Origin: Nonomuraea corallina
GTDB lineage: Bacteria; Actinomycetota; Actinomycetes; Streptosporangiales; Streptosporangiaceae
Reading direction: 5' to 3'
DNA: 64,000 bases
NCBI RefSeq assembly: GCF_027620315.1
Contig: NZ_JAPNNL010000009.1
Coordinates: 1-64,000 of the forward strand
Shown: piece after piece, positions 17,423 to 26,294 of the stretch
Position numbering within the stretch: the first letter of the stretch is position 1
Layout: each line of letters begins with the position of its first letter
Program-made: the position numbers and the translations under genes
Notes under the pieces: generated by a model
Database searches by the model: none
Seen by the model: the letters and a program-made list of their open reading frames with translations, nothing else
Told to the model about the DNA's origin: nothing

Positions 17423-19098
17423 GGAACCGGATGACGACGCGGCTGGTCTACGCCGTGCTGGCCGGGGCCGCGGCCGACCTCGCCGGGCTCGGGCTGATCG
17501 CCGCCGCCGCCTGGCTGATCACGCGGGCGGCCGAGCAGCCGCCGCTGGCGGCGCTCAGCATGGCGATCGTGGCCACCCGGGCCTTCGCCACCGGCCGCGG
17601 CGTGTTCCGCTACGCCGAGCGGCTGACCGGTCATGACGTGGCGCTGCGGGCCCAGGCGAGCACGCGGGAGCGGCTCTATGAGTCGCTGATCCCGCCGCAG
17701 CGGCCCCGGGTCGGCGGCGCCGACCTGCTGAGCCGCATGGTCGACGACACCGACGCGGTGCAGGACATGCTCGTGCGCTGCCTGCTGCCCGCCGCCGCGG
17801 CCGCCATCGCCGGCCTCGCCGCGGTGGTCATCGGGCTGACGATCCTGCCCGCCACGGCGCTGGTCCTGCTCGCCGGGCTGCTGCTGGCCGGGGTGCTGCT
17901 GCCGGCGGCCACCGCCGCCGCGGCCCGCCGGTGGTCGGCGCGGATGGCTCCGGCGCGGGCCGAGCTGGCCGGCCGGGTGGCCGACCTGGTGCACGGCGCG
18001 GCCGACCTGTCCGCGTACGGAGCCGGGGACCGGGCGCTGAAGGACGCGCGCGAGGCGGGTGACGCGCTGGGCCGGCTGGAACGCCGTCAGGCCCGGGTGC
18101 ACGCCAGTGCGCTGGCCGGCGGCACGCTGGTGCAGGTGCTGACCGTGGTCGCGATCGTGCTGATCGCCCAGGCGAGCGCCGTGGGGACCGTCGGCACGGC
18201 CGTGCTCGCGCTGACGGCCCTGGTGGCGTTCGAGCCGGTGCTGCCGCTGGCCGCCGCCGGTGAGCGGTACGCCGGCATCGCGGCGGCACTGCGCCGCCTG
18301 CGCGAGGTCCGTTCGGCCTCCCCCGCGGTCACGGAGCCGGGCACGCCGGCCGCTCCCCCGCCGGGGCCGCTGACGGTCGAGGTCGAGGACCTCGTGGTAC
18401 GGCACGTGCCCGGCGGGCGGCCGGCCGTGAACGGGGTGTCGCTCACGCTGACCCCGGGCAGGCGGGTGGCGCTGGTGGGGCCGAGCGGCGCGGGCAAGAG
18501 CACGGTTCTGGCGGCGCTCATGCGCCTCGTCGACCCCGAGTCCGGAAATATCAGGATCAATGGCGTGGACATCGGCGATCTGGCCTCCGATGACGTGCGG
18601 GCCATGATGACCGGGCTCACGCAGGACCCGTACGTCTTCCGGACCACGCTCCGCGACAACCTGCGCCTGGCGGGCCCGGAGGCCGACGACGAGCGGCTGG
18701 CCAGGGCCGTGCGGGACGCGCGGCTGGAGCGCTGGGTGCAGCGCACCGGCTGGGACGCCGAGCTGGGCGAGGACGGCAGCACCGTGTCCGGCGGCCAGCT
18801 GCAGCGGCTCGCGCTGGCCAGGGCGCTGCTGTTCGACCCGCCCGTGCTGCTGCTGGACGAGCCGGCCGAGGCGCTGGACGAGGAGACGGCCGACGAGCTG
18901 ATGGCCGACCTGCTCGACGTCACGCACGACCGGACCACGCTGCTGGTCACCCACCGCCTCAAGGGGCTGGAGCGGGTGGACGAGATCGTGGTGCTGGAGG
19001 ACGGCCGCGTCACCCAGCGCGGCACCCACGACGAGCTGGTCTCCCGGCCCGGCTACTACCGGGATCTGTGGGAGTCGGAGGCGCTCACCCGCCGCTGA
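17419..19098 (+). CDS. cydC: CydC subunit of the thiol-reductant ABC exporter
   Basis: A 559-residue partner of CydD with the same layout: membrane domain then ATPase with GPSGAGKST (Walker A), VSGGQLQR (signature), LLLDEP and the switch histidine in LVTHRL. The N-terminus (MRNRMTTRLVYAVLAGAAADLAG) starts directly in the first helix, as in other CydC proteins. Last gene of the cydABDC operon. Confidence 0.92.
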
Positions 19099-19106
19099 GG
19101 AACTCC

Positions 19107-19123
19107 ACGGGCCCGTCGCCCGT
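19107..19123 (+). terminator. Small hairpin after cydC
   Basis: ACGGGC and GCCCGT with a 5-nt loop just after the cydC stop. Short and without a U tract, so a weak candidate terminator. Confidence 0.35.
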
Positions 19124-19161
19124 TGTGTTGGCATGGCAAGCTGGTTTACAGTACAAACCAG
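19123..19161 (+). promoter_or_regulatory. Promoter and operator of the 19184-21750 operon
   Basis: TTGTGT (19123-19128) and TACAGT (19147-19152), 18 bp apart, fit a sigma-70 promoter. Overlapping the -10 is a perfect 7-bp inverted repeat, CTGGTTT (19141-19147) and AAACCAG (19155-19161). It is probably the site of the winged-helix regulator encoded by the second gene. Confidence 0.6.
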
Positions 19162-19183
19162 TTTGATGCTGCGAGGAGTTGAG

Positions 19184-19807
19184 ATGACAGACGACGGCGA
19201 GCGGGTGGCCTCCCCGGAGGAGACGCTCCGGCTCATCGAGACGCAGCGCGCCACCGCGGTCAGAGCGCTGCACGGCGATCCGCTGCTCCTCTACACGCCG
19301 TGGGGCGTCGCCTGGCTGCTCGGCTTCGGCGCGCTCTTCCTGCGGTACGGGCTGGACGGCGTCCCCTACGCGCCGATCAGCCACGGAGCCGCCCTGGGCG
19401 TCCATCTCTCGCTGCAGGTGGTCGCGGGCGCGTTCGCGGCGACCGGGATCGTCCGGATGAGCTCCCAGGTCCGGGGCGAGAGTTCCGCCAAGGGCATGAT
19501 GTACGGCTACGCCTGGTTCGTCGGCATGGTGCTGATGTCGGTGATCTGCGCGAGGTTCAGCTCCGCGCTCGACCCCCTCGGGGCGGGCCTGCTGTGGGCC
19601 GGGGTGTCGCTGCTCGTGGTCGCGGTCCTCTACATGGCCGGCGGCGCGCTTTTCGGGCAGTGGCCGATGTTCTTCATGGGGGTGTGGGTCGCCGCCGTCA
19701 ACGGCCTGGGCGTCATCCTGGGCGCCGGCTGGCACGCCCTGCTGTCGGCGGTGCTCCTGGGCGGCGGCCAGATCGCCGCCGGCATCCTGCTGCGGCGGCG
19801 CGCATGA
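19184..19807 (+). CDS. Membrane protein of an ABC exporter operon
   Basis: A 207-residue protein with a polar N-terminus (about 45 residues, ASPEETLRLIETQRATAVRAL) followed by about five to six membrane helices. I chose ATG 19184 because GAGGAG lies 5 nt before it. It overlaps the regulator gene (ATGA), and the four-gene order membrane protein, winged-helix regulator, ABC ATPase, ABC permease recurs in actinomycetes. Function unknown; probably an accessory component or sensor for the exporter. Confidence 0.8.
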   Translation: MTDDGERVASPEETLRLIETQRATAVRALHGDPLLLYTPWGVAWLLGFGALFLRYGLDGVPYAPISHGAALGVHLSLQVVAGAFAATGIVRMSSQVRGESSAKGMMYGYAWFVGMVLMSVICARFSSALDPLGAGLLWAGVSLLVVAVLYMAGGALFGQWPMFFMGVWVAAVNGLGVILGAGWHALLSAVLLGGGQIAAGILLRRRA

Positions 19808-20127
19808 CCTCCGGGGAGGCCGCGCCCGAGCTCGACCCGGTCATCCACGCCCAGGCCAGGCTGCGCGTGATGGTCACCCTCAGCACGCTCTGCGAGGGCG
19901 ACGAGATCGCCTTCCCCTCGCTCAAGGACCTGCTCGGCATGACCGCGGGCAATCTGTCCGTCCACCTGACCAAGCTCGAAGAGGCCGGCTACGTGCGGAT
20001 CACCAAGACCCACAAGGGCCGCACCCCCGTCACCTACGTCTCGATGACCACGCGAGGGCGCCTCGCGCTCGAGGACTACACCAAGGCCATCCGTTCCCTA
20101 CTGGACTCCGCAGGAGGCATTCCATGA
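19804..20127 (+). CDS. Winged-helix regulator, MarR/ArsR-like
   Basis: A 107-residue DNA-binding protein with the winged helix at residues 15-95 (LRVMVTLSTLCEGDEIAF, MTAGNLSVHLTKLEEAGYV, wing KGRTPVTYVSMT). It resembles the single-domain winged-helix proteins (HTH_34 type) encoded beside ABC exporters. Coupled on both sides by ATGA overlaps. The likely target is the inverted repeat at 19141-19161 over the operon promoter. Confidence 0.88.
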   Translation: MTSGEAAPELDPVIHAQARLRVMVTLSTLCEGDEIAFPSLKDLLGMTAGNLSVHLTKLEEAGYVRITKTHKGRTPVTYVSMTTRGRLALEDYTKAIRSLLDSAGGIP

Positions 20128-21017
20128 CAGTCCTCGCCAGAACGGTCGAGGCCACCCGCCGCTACGGTGACGTGTTAGCACTCGATCGCGTGTCCGTCGA
20201 CATCCGGGCCGGTGAGCTGGTGGGCCTGCTGGGCCCCAACGGCGCGGGCAAGTCCACGCTGATCAACCTGTTCGTGGGGCTGCGCCGGCCCAGCTCCGGC
20301 ACGGTCGAGCTGCTCGGCGGCTCGCCGTCCGACCCGGCGGTGCGGCGCGGCATCGGCGTCACGCCGCAGGAGACCGGACTGCCCGAGGTGCTGCGGGTGG
20401 GCGAGATCGTGGACTTCGTCTCCTCCCACTTCCCCCGTCGGGCGGCCAAGGCCGAGCTGCTGGACCGGTTCGGTCTCGGTGACCTGGTCAAGCGGCAGAT
20501 CGGCGGCCTGTCCGGCGGGCAGAAGCGGCGGCTGGCCGTGGCGCTCGCGTTCGCCGGCCGTCCCCGGCTGGTGTTCCTGGACGAGCCGACCACCGGGCTC
20601 GACGTCGAGGCCCGGCGGGCGCTGTGGGACGGCATCAAGGCCTTCCACGAGGACGGCGGCACCGTCCTGCTGACCAGCCACTACCTGGAGGAGATCGAGG
20701 CGCTGGCGGAGCGGGTGGTGGTCGTCGGCCACGGCCGGGTGCTGGCCGACGACACCATGCGGGCGGTGCGCGACGTGGTCGGCGTGCGGCGGGTCTCGCT
20801 CGACGCCGGCGAGCTGCCCGAGCTGCCCGAGCTGCCCGGCGTGGCCGCCGTGGAGCGCGAGGGCGGCCGGGTCCACCTGATGACCACCGACCCCGACCGG
20901 CTCGTGGTCGAGCTGGTGCGCAGCGGCGCCCCGTTCTCGGGTCTGGAGATCAGGCCCACCTCCCTGGAGGAGGCCTTCCTGACCATCACCGCCGCGAAGG
21001 AGCACGCCCATGTCTAG
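20124..21017 (+). CDS. ABC exporter ATPase
   Basis: A 297-residue CcmA/DrrA-type ATPase with Walker A GPNGAGKST, signature LSGGQKRR, Walker B LVFLDEPTTGLD and switch histidine LLTSHY. A C-terminal extension of about 80 residues follows, as in multidrug or antibiotic exporters. GAGCTGCCC is directly repeated near 20812 (ELPELPELPG). It overlaps both neighbours. The substrate is unknown. Confidence 0.92.
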   Translation: MTVLARTVEATRRYGDVLALDRVSVDIRAGELVGLLGPNGAGKSTLINLFVGLRRPSSGTVELLGGSPSDPAVRRGIGVTPQETGLPEVLRVGEIVDFVSSHFPRRAAKAELLDRFGLGDLVKRQIGGLSGGQKRRLAVALAFAGRPRLVFLDEPTTGLDVEARRALWDGIKAFHEDGGTVLLTSHYLEEIEALAERVVVVGHGRVLADDTMRAVRDVVGVRRVSLDAGELPELPELPGVAAVEREGGRVHLMTTDPDRLVVELVRSGAPFSGLEIRPTSLEEAFLTITAAKEHAHV

Positions 21018-21750
21018 CCTCATCCTGGCGCACGCCCGCTACCAGGCGCTCGAACAGATCCGGGTGCCGATCGGGCTGCTGGCCGGCGGGCTGTTCCCGG
21101 CCATCTCGATGCTGGCGTTCGCGGCGCCGTTCGTCGGCGACGACCCGGCCGCCTCGACGCTGTCGATGGGCTCGATGATGCTGATCGGCGGCATGTCGGC
21201 GGCGCTCATCGCGCTGTCGATCTCGGTGGCGCAGGATCGCGAGCAGCCGTGGAACCCCTACCTGCGCACGCTCCCCGCCGGGCCCCTCCCCCACTTCGCC
21301 GGGCGGCTGCTCACCGCGATGGCGCTCATGGTGGTCTCGACGATCCCGGTGACGCTGGTGGCGGCGATCTTCACGGAGGCCGACCTGTCACCGGTGCGGC
21401 TGGCCGGAATGATCGGCGCGGTGCTGGCGGGCTCGGTGCCGTTCATGCTGATCGGGCTCTTCCTCGGGCTGATGCTGCCGTCGAAGGCGGCGATCGCGGT
21501 GTCGCAGATCCTGTTCTTCCCGTTCGCGATCGTGGGCGGGCTGATGCTGCCGCCGCAGGTGATGCCCGGGTTCCTGAACGTGATCTCCCCGTACGTGCCC
21601 AGCCGGGGCGGCGGCGAGCTGGTGTGGTGGGCGGCCGGCGGAGCGGCGCCCGCGGCCCTGCCGCTGGTGGTGCTGGCCTGCTGGACCGTGGTCGCGGGGG
21701 TGGCCGCCGCCTGGGCCTACCGGCGCGACGAGGGACGCCGGTTCTCCTGA
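21010..21750 (+). CDS. ABC-2 type permease
   Basis: A 246-residue permease with six membrane helices, the ABC-2/DrrB fold that pairs with the preceding ATPase; it starts 8 nt before the ATPase stop. It contains the typical late segment FPFAIVGGLMLPPQVMPGF followed by SRGGGELVWW. A long-stem hairpin follows. It exports an unknown small molecule. Confidence 0.9.
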   Translation: MSSLILAHARYQALEQIRVPIGLLAGGLFPAISMLAFAAPFVGDDPAASTLSMGSMMLIGGMSAALIALSISVAQDREQPWNPYLRTLPAGPLPHFAGRLLTAMALMVVSTIPVTLVAAIFTEADLSPVRLAGMIGAVLAGSVPFMLIGLFLGLMLPSKAAIAVSQILFFPFAIVGGLMLPPQVMPGFLNVISPYVPSRGGGELVWWAAGGAAPAALPLVVLACWTVVAGVAAAWAYRRDEGRRFS

Positions 21751-21762
21751 CGTCCCGGAGGG

Positions 21763-21803
21763 GGGTGTGCCGCCGAGTCCGCAGCGATCTCAACGGCACA
21801 CCC
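21763..21803. terminator. Hairpin between converging genes
   Basis: GGGTGTGCCG and CGGCACACCC form a 10-bp perfect stem with a 21-nt loop between the ABC permease and the htrA-like gene. Probably bidirectional. Confidence 0.55.
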
Positions 21804-21823
21804 GTCCGTGTGGGGGTCCTGGG

Positions 21824-23044
21824 TTATTGCATCTCAGCGAGGGTGGCGGTGACGGTGTTCTCCTTGCCGTCCCTCATATATGTGATCTGAACCTGTTGGC
21901 CCGGTTTGAAACCTCTGATCTGTCCGACGACGTCATCGCCGCTGTCGAGGATCTTTCCGTCGATCTTGGTGATGAGGTCGGCGGGCCGCAGCCCGGCCTT
22001 CTCGGCGGGGCTGCCCGCCGTGATCTGGCGGACCAGCGCGCCGGGCACGTCGCCGGTGGCGTCGGTGACGCTCACGCCGAGGAAGGCGTGGGTCACCTTG
22101 CCGGTGCTGATGAGCTGCTCGGACACGTGCTTGGCGGTGTTGATCGGGATGGCGAAGCCGAGGCCGATGCTGCCGTTGCTGCCCGCCGTCGCGATCGCGG
22201 TGTTGATGCCCACCACCTGCCCGGCGGCGTTGACCAGCGCGCCGCCCGAGTTGCCCGGGTTGATCGCGGCGTCGGTCTGGATGGCGCCGCCGATCGTGGT
22301 CACGTCGCCGCCGCCCCGCTGCGGCCAGCCGGGCGGGGTCTGCTGCTGCTCGCCGCCCACGTTGAGCGTGCGGTCGAGCGCGCTGACGATGCCCAGGGTG
22401 ACCGACCCGTCGAGGCCGAGCGGGCTGCCGAGGGCCAGCACCGAATCGCCCACCTTGAGCTGGTCGCTGTCGCCGAGCGTGGCGGGGGTCAGCCCGGACA
22501 CGCCCTCGGCCCTGATCACGGCCAGGTCGGTGGCCGGGTCGGTGCCGACCACGGAGGCGGTGGCGGTCTTGCCGTCGCTGAACTTCACGCTCATCCTGCC
22601 GCCCTGACCGGCGCCCACCGCCACGTGGTTGTTGGTGAGGATCAGCCCGTCCTCGGTGAGGACGACGCCGGAGCCCTCGCCCGTCGCCCCCTGGATCATC
22701 ACCACGGAGGGCTGCACCTTCTCCGCGACCTGCGCCACGGTGAGCGCGGTCGAGGTCTGGCTGAACGTCGGGTTCGGCGCGCTGACGGTCGTCACGACGG
22801 GATCCTGGAACGCGGTGGCGACGGTGGCGCCCACGACGCCGCCGCCGACGGCCATGGCGGCCAGAGCCAGCCCGGCGACCGCCTTCCGCCCGAGGCCCGG
22901 CCTCCTGGGCGGGGGCGGAGGCGGAGGCACCGGCTGACCCATGACCATGGTGTCCCGCCTGGGGAACCCCCCGGCGGTGGGCGGCGTGTCACCGAACTGG
23001 CTCCAGCCGCCGACGCCCTGCTCGCGAGGCTCGTTCGCGTTCAT
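21824..23044 (-). CDS. Membrane-anchored HtrA/DegP-like serine protease
   Basis: A 406-residue trypsin-like protease. A proline-rich cytoplasmic N-terminus (QPVPPPPPPPRR) is followed by one membrane helix (residues about 55-78), the catalytic domain with triad H140 (NNHVA), D173 (TDLAVI) and S266 (GNSGGA), and a C-terminal PDZ domain (residues about 320-405). I chose ATG 23044, 6 nt after GAGGGAG. The topology places the protease outside the membrane, where it would degrade or refold stress-damaged proteins. Confidence 0.94.
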   Translation of the reverse strand: MNANEPREQGVGGWSQFGDTPPTAGGFPRRDTMVMGQPVPPPPPPPRRPGLGRKAVAGLALAAMAVGGGVVGATVATAFQDPVVTTVSAPNPTFSQTSTALTVAQVAEKVQPSVVMIQGATGEGSGVVLTEDGLILTNNHVAVGAGQGGRMSVKFSDGKTATASVVGTDPATDLAVIRAEGVSGLTPATLGDSDQLKVGDSVLALGSPLGLDGSVTLGIVSALDRTLNVGGEQQQTPPGWPQRGGGDVTTIGGAIQTDAAINPGNSGGALVNAAGQVVGINTAIATAGSNGSIGLGFAIPINTAKHVSEQLISTGKVTHAFLGVSVTDATGDVPGALVRQITAGSPAEKAGLRPADLITKIDGKILDSGDDVVGQIRGFKPGQQVQITYMRDGKENTVTATLAEMQ

Positions 23045-23170
23045 TGTCATCTCCCTCGAGTTCCTCTGACTCCAGGGTGCCAAAGCCCGCGTAAGAGCTG
23101 GTTAAGCCGGTGATCCACGGCGGCCGAAAGGTTGAACGACGGCTTTATCAGCCCTGCTCCCCGACCCGGG

Positions 23171-24697
23171 TCACGTCCAGTATTCATCCTTGAGCAGCCG
23201 CTTGTAGAGCTTGCCCGTGGGATGCCGGGGCAGTTCGGCCCGGAAGTCCACCGACTTCGGGCACTTGTAGTGGGCCAGCTGGGAGCGGCAGTACTCGATC
23301 AGCTCCTTCTCCAGCGCCGGCCCGGCCTCGTCCATCGACACCGGCTGCACCACGGCCTTGACCTGCTCGCCCATCTCCTCGTCCGGGACGCCCAGCACGG
23401 CCACGTCGGCGACCTTGGGGTGCACGCACAGGACGTTCTCGGCCTCCTGCGGGTAGATGTTCACCCCGCCAGAGATGATCATGTACGAGCGGCGGTCGGT
23501 GAGGTAGAGGAACCCGTCGGCGTCCAGGTAGCCGATGTCGCCGAGGGTGGTCCAGCCGCGGCCCTGCGGGTCCTGCACCGAACGGGTCTTGTCGGGGTCG
23601 CCGTGATACTCGAAGACGGCGGCGCTCTCGAAGTAGATCGTGCCGTGCTCGCCCGGCGGCAGCTCGTTGCCCTCCTCGTCGCACACGTGCACGGGGCCCA
23701 GCAGTGACCGGCCGACCGTGCCCTTGTGCTCCAGCCAGTCGGCGGAGCTGACGTACAGGAAGCCGTTGCCCTCGGTGCCGGCGTAGTACTCGTGGATGAT
23801 CGGGCCCCACCACTCGATCATCTGCTCCTTGACCGGGATCGGGCAGGGCGCGGCCGCGTGGATGGCGGCCCGCAGCGACGACAGGTCGTACCTGGCCCGG
23901 GTCTCCTCGGGCAGCTTGAGCATCTTGATGAACATGGTCGGCACCAGTTGCGAGTGCGTCACCTGGTATTTCTCGACCAGCCGCAGATACTCCTCGGGGT
24001 CGAAGCGCTCCATGATCACCAGGGTGGCGCCGAGGCGCTGGAACGTCATGCAGTAGCGCAGCGGGGCCGCGTGGTAGAGCGGGGCGGGCGACAGGTAGAC
24101 GCTGTCGGCCGACGGCGCGAACAGGAACGAGATGAGCTTGAACAGCGGGCCCGGCTCGGTCAGCGGCTCCAGCGCCAGGGTCGGCTTGACGCCCTTGGGC
24201 CTGCCGGTGGTGCCGGACGAGTAGAGCATGTCGGCGCCCTGCACCTCGTCCTCGATCGGGGTGACCGGGTGCGCCGCGACGGCTTCCTCGTACGACTGGA
24301 AGCCCTCGGCGGTGCCGTCGAGCATCAGCCGCAGCTCCACGCGCGGCGTGTCGGCGGTGATGGAGGTGGCGACGTCGGCGAGGGCGGCGCTGGAGACGAA
24401 CACCCGGGCGCCGCAGTTGTCGACGATGTAGGCCAGTTCGTCGCGTTGCAGGCGTGAGCTGATCGCCGTGTAGTAGAGACCGGACCGGTGCGCCGCCCAG
24501 GCGACGGCCAGGAAGAGCGGATGGTTGGGCAACATGAAGGCGACGTGGTCGCCCGGCCGCAGGCCCGCGGCGCGGAAGAGGTGGGCCAGCCGGTTCGACT
24601 CCTCGTCGAGCCGGCGGTAGGTGACGACCTGACCGGAGCCCGCCATGATCACAGCGGGCTTGTCGGGGGTGACTGCTGCGATGGCTCCCGGGTACAT
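23171..24697 (-). CDS. Acyl-CoA synthetase (AMP-binding, FadD-like)
   Basis: A 508-residue adenylate-forming ligase. P-loop YSSGTTGRPKG, motif YYAGTEGNGF, GDIGYLDADGFLYLTDR and the C-terminal lysine in PTGKLYKRLL are all present, so it should activate a carboxylic acid to its CoA thioester. The chain length is not readable. It stands alone; a TACTGT -10 box lies 6 nt before the ATG, within a palindrome (24701-24718), which indicates a leaderless, repressed transcript. Confidence 0.92.
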   Translation of the reverse strand: MYPGAIAAVTPDKPAVIMAGSGQVVTYRRLDEESNRLAHLFRAAGLRPGDHVAFMLPNHPLFLAVAWAAHRSGLYYTAISSRLQRDELAYIVDNCGARVFVSSAALADVATSITADTPRVELRLMLDGTAEGFQSYEEAVAAHPVTPIEDEVQGADMLYSSGTTGRPKGVKPTLALEPLTEPGPLFKLISFLFAPSADSVYLSPAPLYHAAPLRYCMTFQRLGATLVIMERFDPEEYLRLVEKYQVTHSQLVPTMFIKMLKLPEETRARYDLSSLRAAIHAAAPCPIPVKEQMIEWWGPIIHEYYAGTEGNGFLYVSSADWLEHKGTVGRSLLGPVHVCDEEGNELPPGEHGTIYFESAAVFEYHGDPDKTRSVQDPQGRGWTTLGDIGYLDADGFLYLTDRRSYMIISGGVNIYPQEAENVLCVHPKVADVAVLGVPDEEMGEQVKAVVQPVSMDEAGPALEKELIEYCRSQLAHYKCPKSVDFRAELPRHPTGKLYKRLLKDEYWT

Positions 24698-24700
24698 GAC

Positions 24701-24718
24701 CGAACAGTATTCTGTTCG
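24701..24718 (-). promoter_or_regulatory. Operator and -10 box of the acyl-CoA synthetase gene
   Basis: CGAACAG and CTGTTCG (7-bp perfect arms, 4-nt centre). On the minus strand the right half contains TACTGT, a -10 box 6 nt before the start codon. A dimeric repressor, perhaps of the TetR type used in fatty-acid catabolism, would cover the promoter. The regulator is not identified in the window. Confidence 0.6.
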
Positions 24719-24750
24719 CGGCGGGAAAAGCCAGACCCCGGACAGGGCGA

Positions 24751-24779
24751 AGCCGCGGCCTCGTCGTGAGACCGCGGCT
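24751..24779 (-). terminator. Hairpin upstream of the synthetase promoter
   Basis: AGCCGCGG and CCGCGGCT, with further pairing of CTC and GAG inside. It follows the stop of the secreted-protein gene on the minus strand, so it terminates that transcript before the acyl-CoA synthetase promoter. Confidence 0.65.
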
Positions 24780-24790
24780 CGCTGTGGGGA

Positions 24791-25369
24791 TCAGACGGCG
24801 TGGTAGACGTCCTGCCAGCCGGAGTGCCAGCCCTTCGGGTTCCAGTGGTTGCCGCGGCTCACGTTCACGTAGATGTGAGCGGCGTTCTCACCGGAGAACG
24901 AGAAGTGCTTGGGGTGCTTCCAGCAGTTCTTGAAGCGCTCGTAGGAGGTGTCGCCGTCGGTGGTGACGACCTTGAAGGTCGTCCACGCGCACTTGTTCTT
25001 GCCCCACCACTTGTCGTTGTAGAGCTTGCCGTGCACGTCGAACCGGAAGACGTGCTTCCACTCCCAGACGCGCTTCTTGACTTCCTTCTTCACCCACCAG
25101 CACTTCTTCTCGCCGTCGTGCCACTTGCAGACCTTCTTCGGGACGATGACGGTCTTCCAGTGCCAGTGCTTGTAGGTCTTCTTCTCGACCTCCACGTGGC
25201 CCTTGGCCTTGGCCTTGTGGTCGCTGGAGTGGTACGGGCCCCAGCTGTCGGAGTACGTGCCGGACGGGGTCGCGGCGCCGGTCGTCGTCGCGCCCGCGGC
25301 CACGGGGGCGGCGACGGTCACCGCGGCGGCGGCGGCCACGCCGATCAGGATTCGGGTAGCGAATCGCAT
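24791..25369 (-). CDS. Secreted Trp/Lys/His-rich protein, unknown function
   Basis: A 192-residue protein with a clear Sec signal peptide (residues 1-26, cut near AGA-TT). The mature part is unusual: 15 tryptophans, many lysines and histidines and four cysteines (KVCKW, KKCWW, KNKCAW, KNCWK). The middle (residues 60-115) repeats K/V/W motifs (KKTYKHWHWKT, KKEVKKRVWEW) that look like beta-strands. GAGGAG lies 7 nt before the ATG. I do not recognise the family. Two disulfides and surface binding to an anionic polymer are plausible but unproven. Confidence 0.8.
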   Translation of the reverse strand: MRFATRILIGVAAAAAVTVAAPVAAGATTTGAATPSGTYSDSWGPYHSSDHKAKAKGHVEVEKKTYKHWHWKTVIVPKKVCKWHDGEKKCWWVKKEVKKRVWEWKHVFRFDVHGKLYNDKWWGKNKCAWTTFKVVTTDGDTSYERFKNCWKHPKHFSFSGENAAHIYVNVSRGNHWNPKGWHSGWQDVYHAV

Positions 25370-25472
25370 GTGAGGGCTCCTCGGGAAGAGGTTGGTTCTG
25401 CTGTCGGACTATTGATAAGCGGAACCGATTGCCCGTTGCTTGCAACCCGCTTTAACCCTGCCTTATCCAGAC

Positions 25473-26285
25473 TTATCCGGCGGCGATCACCGAGCCCGCG
25501 TACTTCTGCGCGATGAAGTCCTTCACCTTCTGGTCCTGCAGCAGCTTGGCCAGGGTGACGACGTCCGGGTCCTGCTCCTTGCCGGCGGCCACGACCAGGC
25601 CGTTCACGTACGGGTTCGCCTCGGTCTTCTCCAGCACCAGCGCCTCGGACGCGGGCTTGAGCCCGGCCTCGATCGCGTAGTTGCCGTTGATCACGGCCGC
25701 GTCCACGTCCTCCAGCGAGCGCGGGAGCTGCGCGGCCTCCAGCGGCTCGAACCGCAGGTTCTTCGGGTTGCCGGTGACGTCGCGCTCGGTGGCGGCGGTG
25801 CCCGCGCCCTCCTTGAGGGTGATCACGCCGTTGTCGGCGAGCAGCTTGAGCGCCCGGCCCAGGTTGGTGGCGTCGTTCGGCACGGCCACGGTGCCGCCGT
25901 CGGGCAGGCCGCCGAGCTCGGTCGCCTTCTTGGAGTACAGGCCGAGCGGCTCCAGGTGGACCGGTGCGACGAAGGCCAGGTCGGTGCCCTTGGAGGAGTT
26001 GAAGTCGTCCAGGTACGGGCGGTGCTGGAAGAAGTTGGCGTCCAGCTTGCCCTCGCTCAGCTGGACGTTGGGCTGCACGTAGTCGGTGAACTCGACGATC
26101 TCCAGGTCCAGGCCGGCGGCCTCGGCGAGGTTCTCGTCGACGTACTTGACGATCTCCCCGTGCGGCACCGGGCTGACGCCGATCTTCAGGGCGCCGTCGG
26201 GCTCGCTGGTGGCGGACTGCGACGTACCGCATGCGGCGAGCGACAGAGCCAGCGCAGCAGCACCCACTATGCGACGAAATTTCAT
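25473..26285 (-). CDS. metQ: Methionine-binding lipoprotein
   Basis: Substrate-binding subunit of the MetNIQ methionine importer, NlpA family, 270 residues. It has a lipoprotein signal peptide (lipobox LAAC, C19). Family motifs include KIGVSPVPHGEI, LDANFFQHRPYL, VPNDATNLGRAL and NGNYAIEAGL. AAGGAAG lies before the ATG. It is the last gene of metN-metI-metQ, 9 nt after metI. Confidence 0.93.
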   Translation of the reverse strand: MKFRRIVGAAALALSLAACGTSQSATSEPDGALKIGVSPVPHGEIVKYVDENLAEAAGLDLEIVEFTDYVQPNVQLSEGKLDANFFQHRPYLDDFNSSKGTDLAFVAPVHLEPLGLYSKKATELGGLPDGGTVAVPNDATNLGRALKLLADNGVITLKEGAGTAATERDVTGNPKNLRFEPLEAAQLPRSLEDVDAAVINGNYAIEAGLKPASEALVLEKTEANPYVNGLVVAAGKEQDPDVVTLAKLLQDQKVKDFIAQKYAGSVIAAG

Positions 26286-26294
26286 GATCTTCCT

